Below the pieces are notes generated by a model. The model had not been told where the DNA came from. It made no database searches and worked only from the letters and a program-made list of their open reading frames with translations. The translations under genes were made by a program, and so were the position numbers. A stretch of 64,000 nt of DNA. Origin: Penelope pileata. Lineage: Eukaryota > Chordata > Aves > Galliformes > Cracidae. Where the stretch lies: positions 302,971-366,970 of the forward strand of contig WBMW01004115.1 in the NCBI GenBank assembly GCA_013396635.1, given 5' to 3'. This document shows positions 12,333-23,140 of the stretch, one piece after another (the first letter of the stretch is position 1; every line of letters starts with the position of its first letter).

Positions 12333-15300
12333 TCTCACAAAGATTCAGTATGTGAGACTCTATCCAGTGGGTCATACAATATGGGGAGATCCTGTTCGCA
12401 GATATCTGTTGTGTCAGATTACATGATTACCATAGTTATATACGTCCAGATGGAAATGTGTTTTCAGTGAGGTTACACTACGTGCCCCTCACGTTGTGTA
12501 ATACCACAATTTCTTGCTTGTTCTGGGACAGGCAAAATGCAATGGATCAACAGATCACAGATCAGGTCATTCATATATATCTAATATATGTTTTCCCAGA
12601 TGTAGAGAATGCTTCTGTACTGAGTATGTATGAATTAGCTTACTTCTACAAGGATCTGGTTGAGAAGAAGCAAGAAGACCTAGTCTCATACAAATTATTT
12701 CAACTTGATGGATGAAGATTTGTCTGAAGACAAGCTGACTTTCAACACTAAACAATTTCATCGAAGAAACCTATGGATAAGAACTCCTGATTTGAATAAA
12801 AAATGTGGACATACAATATGTGCATGTTGAATACAGCTGAGAGATGGCAGCCCTTTAATTCAATAACAGCTTCCATAATGACAAATATGATTCCTACAGA
12901 AAAACACTAGCAGTTCAGTTGAAGCTTCTTCCTTGAGGATGGGAGGTATGTTCAAAATGAACAACTCTACGTGAGAAAGTTATAAAATTACCTCATAATC
13001 AACATTCACTGAGGCAACAAATGAGTAAAGACTTAACTGCAGAGGCTTGCTTAACACCACACTTTATTCAGAGGAATTTCTGCTTTTTTTCTGATATGCT
13101 GGCAGGCTTTCTCTCTCCTTGTCTTGCTTGAACTACAGGAAAAAATCTACATGAACAAAACATTAAACCGATCACATTAGATCAATAAAGGTGCCAGGTA
13201 TCCCACCTTTAACAGTTACCTAGAAACCATAACAAAGAGAGGATGTTATTGTTTCTATGGATACTGCATGGACTATTTATTGGATTTATTGATACTTATG
13301 AAAAGTTTTAAACATCTTTTCACAGTCACACAATAATTCACATTACATTGATGCTTTTCTACCACCATACAGTAAAGATTACCTTAATACATGGTGTTTA
13401 TTCTGTGAAATGTGATAAATGTTCTCAGCAGGTGCATGCTTTTGTGGACAACCAGCACAAGAATTTATTCTCCTTGATTATTTCTTCATCCAGCAATACA
13501 GCTGCCCCCAATTGCATTTTCCTTTGGTGTCACTCAGAGGTACTCAGTACTTCATTAAAGGTGCTCAAAAATCAGTAAAACCAACATAAATGTTTTTAAA
13601 TTAACAATTCCTTCAAAAATGTACTCACTTTAGATTGGATTTAAGCACTCACTTTACTGTTTTGCTACTTGGGCCCTAAAAAAACAGCTGACATTTTATA
13701 GAAAATTCTATTCTCATTTGTGAATCTAATTCTGTATTCTTTGGGAGACTTTATTTTCATTGTAAATATTATTACCAGTACAGACTGCATGCACAGAAAT
13801 GGTTGTTCCTTAGCCATGTCTCTCTTACCATCACACTACTGCAAAATACTTACTAATTACTAGGAATACTATTACTGTTGTTGGCTTCAGCCTATTTTGC
13901 TATGAGATGTCAATGCTGTCACAAATCTAATGTGAAGATTTAGCATGGGGAAAGGAGCATGCAAATATTGAAAGTGATAAAAAGTGAAAGAGAAATACTG
14001 AAAAAAGAAATGAGGTAGGCTTGTCTCACAAAAAGATTAGATTTCAAAGATTTTATGCAGCCCAGCAGGTTTTTCAACTCTTAATTTTGAGAGAGAGAGA
14101 AAAAAGGTATACTGGGATCTGTTTTTTTTTAAGACAGCTGCTTTATTGCTTCCTGCAACTAAGGTGAATTACTGTAAAAGAATACTGCTATCCCCGTTAT
14201 TTGGCATATGTGGCATATTTGGCATTAACTCTTACATAATGTTAATTTTTTTTTCTGAAACAAAAGTAGCCCCCTGTAACATACTACCACGTTAGTGTAG
14301 AATGAGCTTCCTGACTTATGGAGACTATTTTTCTTTACTTGGACCATTGCTCTGAAACAGAAGCTTTGCGTTTCATCTTTGTAACTGTGTAATAAATTCA
14401 AATCTTAAAATCCTTCTCCTTTAGACTTAAAGTAGACTTAGAGCATTTTTCCTGGAATTAAGTCATTTGTAAAATTGTTTCTGAGAAGATAGCTGGGAAT
14501 TTATAACTTGTGTTTGTGGAAGAGTTGATTTTCTAATCTGAGAGGAGAGCAAAGACACTCTTGCTCTTGATTTAAATTGCTGAAATCCAGCACATTATCT
14601 TGTATTTTGTGACTGTGAAAAAATGATTACTAAATATGTTCTTAGAAAGTGAATGTGAGTTAGTCATAGTTGAAAGGAAAACACAGTAAAAAATTATGAC
14701 TGGTGAGATTATGATGAGTGAAAGAAAGAGCCAAAGCAGAACAATAAGAGTAAATAATATGAAATGCTGAAGAATGGTACTGGGAAAAAATAATGATGAA
14801 ATACATTTACTCTCAGTCACATACTAATTGGTAGCCATGCATTTGAAAGAGTAAAACATATGGAGTTCAACTTTCAGCCTGTCTTTGGAAATCATCATAC
14901 AGGTAAGTATACATGGTAGATCCCATAATTTGAAAGCAGTCATTTAACTACGTATTCTTTCTCTCTGCTTTGCATATGCATCTGGTTCTTTAGAAGTCTT
15001 CATTACATTTACATAATTTTTCTCAAACACTAAGACTCTGACAAAACTTCAGTCAGACTTCCCTCTAAGCAGCTAGTGTAGGCAAATTACAGGGGGTAAA
15101 AAGGTAATGAAAAAGTCATTGGCCTATACATTGACAATACATCTAAATGTTCAGATTTATCTCCTGGCTTTTAGTCTGTGCCTCTTCTGCTATTATAACC
15201 TAATGTTATTGTAAATATCGATGTTTCTTCTTTCAGTTTCTATTGTGTTAAATTTCTTTTAATAAAATTGTAATTAATATTTTTAAAGATTAAACATATC

Positions 15301-16506
15301 AAAATATACTAGACCAAGTACAATGTTAATTAGCTGCTATTACCTACAAAAAAAGTACTCAATGCCTGTCCCTTGACTTCTAGAAGTGGAAAGGTATGAC
15401 AAAGCAACAAAAATTGCAGGGATTCACACAGAGTCTGTTTCTGAAGTTTGTATAGACTACGGAACCCTACAGAGAAACTCACCTAAAACTGCTGGATCTT
15501 ACACACTTGGAGAGAGGAAATTAAAGTCTTTTAAACTTTCTTTTCTGTTTGCCTTCTGTTGATCTACATTTTTTACCGGTCATTTCCTGTAAGACACTGT
15601 ATTTGAAACAGATTTCGTATGCCATAAGCATCATTTTTCTGCTGCATTCCTCTTTGTGACCTCATGAAAACAAGGAAAAGGGTAGAGAGATCAGTTTTTA
15701 AAAGTAATTTGATCTATGACATTTTGTTGCAGACTTGATACTCAAAAATACGCGATCTACTACATGTTTGAAATACCTGAGCTTCAGTGCAGGCAAATTA
15801 TTTTTCTCTTGAGCCTGGTCTGAACACAATACATGCTTAGTAGTCTCTCCTAATAATCTCTGGCTGGTGTATATGCTGGTTTAGCTTCACGGACTTAGTT
15901 TGCTCATTGCCTTCAGTTTTCATCACATGACAAATATATACATATTGATTGTTGCCCAGAAAAATGCCATCATACCTGCAAGCATTTTCCTCCAAGTGCA
16001 AGAAAAATATTTCTGTGATAGCTGTGACCCCATCTATTTGCTTTTTAAAAAGCACTTACATGAGAGAAATTCTGTTTGTTGAAACATTTGTCAAATGTGA
16101 AAGTGCCATGAATATGCATGCAAGCATGTATTCACACAAACATTGATATCACATGTGCTTGCATGACCTTTACAAAAGCTCTCTGTGGGCTGAGAATTGG
16201 AAGAAGACGGGAGGAAGCTTTTGGCAAAGAAACAGCAAGTATGACTTTCTCCATAAAGCCTACAGGAAAATGAGCAGCTGCTGTGGAGGAAGTAAAGGAC
16301 AGTGCGCAAAAGAACCTTAAACATGAACATGGATGTTCACCATGTGGTACTTCTTCAAAACAGAGATTCAACTTGCTTATTCATCTGTGCACCCGGAATT
16401 CAGCCAGGAATGCGAAAAAGCATTTAAGCCAGTGTTTCCTATTCTTACACTGCCAAATGAAATAGGCAAACAGCTGTGTCTCTTACTGTTTCTCATAATA
16501 TCCTTC
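12333..16506. other. Unique AT-rich DNA, about 4.2 kb, no gene recognised
   Basis: Frames are below 90 codons and show no domain. Low-complexity spots include a GA-rich run near 14090-14105. Nothing in this block matched a repeat family or RNA gene that I know. Confidence 0.45.
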
Positions 16507-17403
16507 TGGACAAAATGTTCAGCTAGAGTAATATATAACGTGATAGGTGAACAATCAGCTGACGGATTGGACTCAAAGGTTTATAGTAAATGGAGTTAAA
16601 TCAGACTGGTGGCCAATCACTAGTGGGAGTCCATGAAAATCCATTTTAAGGACAGTTGTCTTAAAGGTTTTTATAAATGGATTGGATGCAGGACTTGAAG
16701 TTACACTGTTAGTTTCCAGATTACAACAAATTGAGAGGAGCTATTGACTCCGTTGAAGGTAGAGCAGTCTTGCAAAGAGATTTAGGCAAATTAATAGGCT
16801 GGGCAACCACCAACTACGTGAAGTTTATCAAGAGTAAGTGCTGGATTCTGCACCTGGGACAGGGCAGCCCTGGGTATATGTACGGACTAGAGGATGAGAG
16901 GCTGGACAGTAGTCCCACAGAAAGGGACCTGTGAGTTCTGTTTGACAGCAAGTTGAATATAAGTCAGCAGTGTGCCCTGGGGCGCACCAGGACAAGCATT
17001 GCCAACCAGTTGAGGGAAGGGATTGTCCCACTCTGCACTGATGTGACCTTTTCTTGAGAACAGTTTGTAATTTTGGGTGTCACAATATCAGAAGGACATA
17101 AAACTTTTAGAGAGCATCCTAAGGAGGGCTGTGAGGATGAGGAAAGGTCTAGAGGGCAAGGTGCATGAGGTGTGGCTGAGGTCCCTTGGTTTGTTCAGCC
17201 TGCAGAAGACTGGTGGGAGGAGGCCCTGAAACAGGCTCCCCAGGGCAGTGGTCATGGCAGCAAGCCTACTGGAGTTCAAGAAGTTTGGACAATGCTCTTG
17301 GACATAGGGTTTGAATTCTAGGTGGTCCTGTGTGTATCCAGGAGCTGGACTTGATAATTCTTACAGGTTTCTTCCAGTTCAGAGTATTTTGTAATTCTGT
17401 GAA
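16507..17403 (+). mobile_element. Old CR1 LINE, RT to 3' end with deletions
   Basis: Begins in the RT region (CAGCTGACGGATTGGACTC corresponds to the block before motif B), then a degraded motif B at about 16600-16680 and a very damaged FADD area at about 16710. It is followed by the ORF2 segment with LHLGQGSPGYMYG-like and ERLDSSPTERDL peptides (16850-16930) and C-terminal blocks, ending in a worn terminal repeat near 17390-17403. An internal gap lies near 17216-17240, where the text jumps from the GLFSLQKT- block to the RLPRAVV- block. This is the same subfamily as the + copy at 33885-34717, more diverged than the copies at 31139 and 50552. Confidence 0.85.
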
Positions 17404-17519
17404 CATACTCTTAATGAAATCCATAGACATATACAAGGACCTTTGCATACACTCAAGAATTTCATGTTTTTTTTTCCTTAAATCAGAAGTGTCTTTGACA
17501 GATCAGAACTAACGTCAGG

Positions 17520-17757
17520 ATATCATAACTGCTATTGTCGTGAGGAGAAACCTCTTTACTGTGGGGGTGACTGAGCACCAGCACAGGTTGCCCAAGGAAG
17601 TTATGAAGTCTCCTTCCCCAGAAACATTCCAATGTTTTCTGGACACGAGACACATGTTGGGTAACGTACCCCAGGGGACTCTACCTGAGCACAGAGGCTG
17701 GACTAGACGATCTCCAGAGGTCCCTTCGAATCTCAACCATTATGCGATTCTGTGGTT
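17520..17757 (+). mobile_element. CR1 LINE 3'-terminal fragment
   Basis: A 5'-truncated tail: the frame from 17540 reads MRRNLFTVGVTEHQHRLPKE, matching the KNFFTVRVTEHWNRLPREVV block, then the linker LDDLQRSLRIST-type 3' UTR (GGACTAGACGATCTCCAGAGG at about 17700) and a worn terminal repeat ATGCGATTCTGTGGTT. It lies 117 bp downstream of another + strand CR1 of a different subfamily, so it is a separate insertion. Confidence 0.85.
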
Positions 17758-18661
17758 TACTGTACTAGCTACATGCAGAGAACTGAAGAGGTATTATTTT
17801 CCCAGGAAAGAGCATTTGGTGAAGGAAAACAATCATTTCCAACAGTTATTAATAGAGCTGCAAAGATCTGCATGCATTTACATACATTCAGTCACTATAA
17901 AAGTAGAGTTCTAAAAGGGAACCTGAGGACAGATGAAGCACTGTTCCAGAAGCTACAGGGAATTCTAATGTACACACTCAATACACAAAAAAAGACTTGA
18001 AATTCTACAGCTTTTTAGTAGACAATAATTTCCAGACCTTCCTCAGGACTGTTATATGTAAAAGCGATGAATGAGAGGTTTGGAGTCCTTGCTTGATGCT
18101 TTCATCATCTGAGGTCTAAAGTTCCACTGATACTGACCACTGATATGAAGGCCAAAAAATGTTACAGTATCTGTAATTTTTTTATGCTACAAAACATAAA
18201 TATATTTCAATAATATTCATTTTTATTTCCTTTTCATTAATGTTAATACAAAAGAAATTTTGTGAACAAGAACATTTTAGAAAATGTAGTGCACTTCAAT
18301 GCAATTACTTTGAGCGAATGCATCAAGAAAAGTACAAAATGTAAAAGCAGCTAAACATTTTCTCATCCACACAGAGAAGGAAATACACTTCTTAGTAGTG
18401 GTCTTGTACATATCATCAAAAAGTAGATAAAAAGAGTGGAGGAAAAAGAAAAAGAAATAGAAAATGAAAAAAGGTAAAAGAAAATAAAGGAAAAAGGAAA
18501 AAGAAAAAAACAGATTTAAGCTACTTTCCTGTTCCATAGTGATAGAGAGAATAGGTGGCATGAGAGGGAGCAGTGCTTTGAACTATAGAACAACGAAGGG
18601 AACTAAAGGCCAGAGAATATTCACATCTGCATGTGTGCCTACAAGGAGATAAGGAAGAGCC
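17758..18661. other. Unique DNA with a purine-rich tract
   Basis: The + strand at 18418-18511 is almost all A and G (many AAAAAG/GGAAAA units), which explains the F/L/Y-rich hydrophobic frame on the minus strand there. That frame is a composition artefact, not a membrane protein. The rest is unremarkable AT-rich DNA. Confidence 0.5.
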
Positions 18662-19056
18662 TGTTGGATAGGCAGGATGTTTGCCCGGATGTTTGCCCGG
18701 CTAGCTTATCAGCTTGGGCCCCAAGGGAAAAGATAGAATGTACCCATTACTTGAAGATGAAGCCACAGAAAAACAAGGCTGGCTGCTGATTGGAGGAGTC
18801 AAAGAAGATGATCAAAAATGGAAGAAGGATCACCTGAAGGAAGGACTGTATGAATATGCACATACTGTAATGAACATATAACTGCATGTAGTAAATATGT
18901 AATACCTACTGTAATATAATCAGCATGCTTGCTGGACTTTTTTGGGAATGCCTAGGTAGAACGATCCCCAGCATGACCTGCATGCTAATAAAGAATACCT
19001 GCTAACAAGAGATCAAAATGTCTCGTTGTTAGTTCTCTGGGAGCCTTGGCTCTGTA
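18662..19056 (+). mobile_element. LTR-like segment (possible solo ERV LTR)
   Basis: Begins TGTTGGATAGG and is more structured than its surroundings. It has a 12-base tandem duplication (GGATGTTTGCCC at 18675-18686 and 18687-18698), a weak TATA-like ATATAAC near 18876, a polyadenylation signal AATAAA at 18987-18992, then a GT-rich segment ending TGTATCA near 19056. That order (U3, TATA, polyA signal, U5) fits an ERV LTR in + orientation. I could not find a target duplication or fix the right end, and the family is not identified. It could also be an unrelated repeat or a 3' exon of a non-coding transcript. Confidence 0.45.
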
Positions 19057-19202
19057 TCAATAATACTAGTTATCATCATGCTATAATCACCATCTCCCCT
19101 GTTGTCCTTAGATCTCAATATATCAATTAATAAAATCTTATAAAAATTATAAAATAGAAAGTACCTTCTTATAAAAATTATATCAGTCAAACAGTGAGAG
19201 AA

Positions 19203-19270
19203 TAAAATAAGCTCTGCCTGGAATTTCGTAGAATCATAGAATCATGAAATTCCAGGCACAGCTTATTTTA
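19203..19270. repeat. 25-bp inverted repeat with CR1-motif loop
   Basis: Arms 19203-19227 and 19246-19270 are reverse complements at 24 of 25 positions. The 18-base loop (19228-19245) is GTAGAATCATAGAATCAT, which matches the minus-strand terminal repeat of CR1. No other CR1 sequence adjoins it. The structure could form a hairpin or cruciform. Confidence 0.9.
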
Positions 19271-22200
19271 GTTTTAGCTTATTATTTAGTATATTTCCAC
19301 TGAATGTCATACTTAAGGCCACCATTTCAACCTACTCATCACATCTTCAGGGACCTAAATGAACCTCTGGTTTTTAGTAAGGTGTGAACACAGCTGCAAT
19401 TTCCTGTTCAAAATGGGTTCTGTTGTTAGCAAGTGTGTACTGAAAACTATGAAAAAACTGACCTTTAATACCTGAGCAGGCAGAGGTGTTAAAAACTCTG
19501 ACTTCACAACAAAGAAATGAAAGGGTGTTTTAGGAAGCCTTTCATTTGTTATTCTTTTTATTTTATTCATCTTGATTATTTTCAAAATTATCTCCCATTT
19601 CTGGTTGTTGAGCATTAAGTCCTGAAAATTTCTAAAAGTGCCAGAGTTAATCGATCACACAAAGCATATGGTGTTTAGCTGCCATTAACATCTCTCAGAA
19701 AATCCTTATTCTGCAGATTCATCTGACATTAGTTTATAGCAAAAAAGTTAATGAAGACTACAATCTGTATGGACAATTACTTAAAAGGAAAAAGATAAAA
19801 ACGAAAGGAATGAAAATTATAGAAAACAGTTTGATTCTTAAGATATTTTTTCTATCACTTAGAAGTGAGTAAAATCTCCATGTTGGCCATCATATTGATT
19901 GAAGGTTAATTTGCCTGCAATTCTTCAACCAATGTTAGGCAAGATGATAGGCCTGTAGGTAAAATCTCAGCATGCCATATGAAAGAGACTCCATTGCATA
20001 TGCGTGTGATCACAAATTACCTCTGATGTCAAAGGGAAGGGGAAAGCACAGAACATCATTCTGTTAATCTTTGCAGGGTATTCCATTACAACTCATTCCC
20101 TAACAGTGGTATTACGAGGGTTCAACATGAAGTGCTGCTTTCCCAAACACACTGGTAATGATGGGGAGATGCTGCTGCGGTCCTGAGTGCAAGGCAGCCC
20201 TGCAACCTCTTCCCCTACTCCTTGAGGTTCAGCTGCTGTTATTTAGGTATGATTCTGACATGGTGCAGCTGTGTAACCTTGTATGAGCATGCAGTTTATG
20301 TTCCCAACCTGAACAGTTCTCCAGAACAGTCTGTCATTCTCCATGTACAACAGGGAGCAATTAGGACCTGGACAACTTGCCTGGCTATAATAACTTCTTA
20401 AAATGGAATGTGTGAAAACACCATTAAAAGTCAGAGAATTACCCCTTAGAAATGTTTCCTCATTAGCACACCTGAAACTGATTGAATCTTTATTAACTTC
20501 AGAAAGCAACTTTCTAAATTTTAATAACTGTAGAAAAAAATGAAGTAGCTGTCCAAGGCATCCAAGTATTTCTCTTAATAGACCTTGAAAGAGAAAGTCT
20601 TTTTCTGGAACACAGGAAGAAACATCATGTTCAGCAGAAAAATCAGAATTTTATTTGAAAGATATATATCACCATCACTCCAATCCTGTCCCACAATTTC
20701 ATTTCCTTGGGTTTTGAGTTCAAGTGCAAATCATGATGCTTCTTCAAAATCAATTAATCAAAGTTTTTCATACATCTAAAATACATCAATGAAGTTGTAA
20801 GAAAGAAAGAAAGAAGGAATATAAGCCTGCTTCATCAAGGCTTTTATGCTGGTCTTCAACTCCTGTGTATTAGTAGAAAACACATTTAAGAACATAATCT
20901 CCACTAGATGACTATTTCAGTTCTTCTTAAACATTTCAGTGAAATATATGATAGCAGCCTTGAATATCTTATTCAGATGACCACATCCTTATTTAATATC
21001 AGGATTTTTCTCTGGTTTAGTATAAATAGAAACACTTTTAGTCACATTGCTTCTGCTATGTAGACTGCTATAGGCTTTAAAATCTTCTTGAGGAAAAGCT
21101 TGGTTATAGTATGGGTCCTATAAAATCTGTCCATCCAAACTCGACTGTTTTGAGCATATCATACTGATAAGTATAAAGAAGGGGAAAAATGAGTCATGAA
21201 TAAATAAGATTGCAGAGTAAGGGTTGTTCTTTAGCAACAAATAAAAGTACAAAAATTTCCATCAATATGAATATCACACTATGTCAAAGGCTAAGAGGTA
21301 GGAAAAAAGAAATCACCTTTAATAATTGATATTTGCTCAGAATTAATGCTTAGACCTCATAGTATATAAAGCATTGTGGACATATATTCATTTCTAAGCT
21401 CAGTGGAAATGGTGTCATTTCAGATACCAGTACATCAAAACTGCTGCAAATTCTGGTTAATTTTAAAGCAAATACCGAATATGTCACTGTAAAACTTTTG
21501 TAAGATTTTCTCATTCCTATGATAATTGAATCAGAGTTAATAGAATATGAGAGGTAAGGGAAGAAAATTTAATACTTACAGCTAGCTTGAAAATGTCTGC
21601 AGGAAGAGTGTTTACTGGAAAAATGCAGATAAAATTTGCAGTCCAAAATACCATATATTTTCAAAACAGTGGGGACCATGTCCATGGGAATACTTCTGAC
21701 TTGTACTTAGAATTATGTGATGTTTGGAGGAACTCTTGGGAGAGATCCTTTGTCTCAGGGTTCAGAAAAATCCTAGACAGTTATGAAACAATTGATTAGT
21801 GTTTCTTGGAAAAGAAATGGAATCTTCAGCATGCTGTGATGATGTTTGTATTTATTTGCAATTCATTGAAATTTTCAGTGTCAAAAAGAAAATGATGAAT
21901 GCAGATAAGACGGGAAGAAAAAGAAAAAAGAAATACCTGATGTACTCCATTAAGAGCTTTAGAATTAATGCTTAGATTCCCTATCTACAGAAAAGAACTG
22001 AACTGCTCTGGTTTGTGAGAAACAAAGATCACCAGATAACAAAGGTCATCAGATTTATGTCTTTGGAATATAATTGTGGATATATGTGATTTAATTTAAT
22101 GTTTGCAAAACAAGCAAACAAAAAAGGCAAAATGTTAAATGTGATATAAAAATTGAAAAACTATTTTGAATATATAACATATTTCTGATATTACCTGAAA

Positions 22201-22602
22201 AGCACTGGAGGAAATCACTGAATTCATGGAAAGTGATTTTTGCCTGATTATCAAACATATATCTGGGTGCCTGTATTGATAACTTTTCATGAAGATGGAG
22301 ATATAGAGTTCACACTCTAATACTGAACTAAAACAAATGCTTTAATAAGACAAGAAGAGATTCTATGAGTAGCAGGAATGAGACAAAAATGAGATAGGGT
22401 CAGTTTTTCTGCAAATTTTGATGTCAATTATGATTACCACTGTATGTCAACAATAAAGATATAAGACTGCAAGAAGTGAAGTTTTTTTGACACAAGTTTT
22501 GTAATACTCTGTTGCTGTGCTTGAAATGATTCCTGACTAAAAAATTATGAATAAGTCATTACAGAAGTTAGGTTGCTTGCATGGGCATGTCAATAATACA
22601 TA
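19271..22602. other. Unique AT-rich DNA, about 3.3 kb
   Basis: A (GAAA)n microsatellite lies at 20801-20817. The open frames (up to 88 codons) have no recognisable domains. No mobile element or RNA gene recognised. Confidence 0.45.
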
Positions 22603-23140
22603 TGCTGCTCTGAAAGTAATGTCTCCTATTTATTTTCATGCAAACTACAACAGATACAAAGAGCACAATAACACAATTTGATACAGCAAATTCTTAGCTA
22701 CAAAACACTATTTTTCAACACAGCCATCACCATTTTTACCAGCAATGAATAAGAACCTGAATGCCATGCTCATCAAAATCTTCATCAGAGGTGGTGCCCC
22801 ACTGTCTCTGTCACCACTGCTGAAACGCACCGCCACCACCTCACTGTGCTCACCTCCACTGTTTGTCTCCATAAACGTCCAGCAAACATCAATGAGTATC
22901 AATGGATGCCATTTTTTCTACATGGAGGAATTTAATTCCCCCCCTTTGCTTCATCCACACTTCCATGTCAGACACCATTGTGTCAGACTGCCCCTCTGCT
23001 GCCATCTATCACACGGCAACAAAATGTAACGGAATATTGGCGGGGAGGTTCAGCCTCTACTGCCATACCACCAACATTTGCCTTTGAGGTTGTGGGCCAA
23101 TATCATAAAATAGGAGGCATTATTTTTGGAATAACTCTCA
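22603..23140 (-). mobile_element. Galluhop/Mariner1_GG-type mariner deletion derivative
   Basis: The ends are imperfect terminal inverted repeats: left TGCTGCTCTGAAAGTAATG, and on the opposite strand at the right end TGAGAGTTATTCCAAAAATA, both running on into a shared TCCTATTT block. Both ends are flanked by TA (22601-22602, 23141-23142), the mariner target. The length of 538 bp agrees with the known short non-autonomous form. On the minus strand, remnants of the transposase N-terminal helix-turn-helix (VAVRFSSGDRDSG, GAPPL) are fused directly to a C-terminal remnant (FLFIAGKNGD, frame 22902-22708), so the catalytic D,D,D domain is deleted. The element would need a transposase supplied in trans and is decayed. 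Confidence 0.9.

Noticed and set aside
17700..17745. TTCGAATC resembling a tRNA T-loop
   Set aside because: Part of the CR1 3' UTR; no cloverleaf stems could be built around it.
18277..18561. Hydrophobic 94-codon minus-strand frame resembling a membrane protein
   Set aside because: Produced by the purine-rich + strand tract (poly F/L); composition artefact.
22745..23029. 94-codon + strand frame
   Set aside because: Lies antisense within the mariner derivative.
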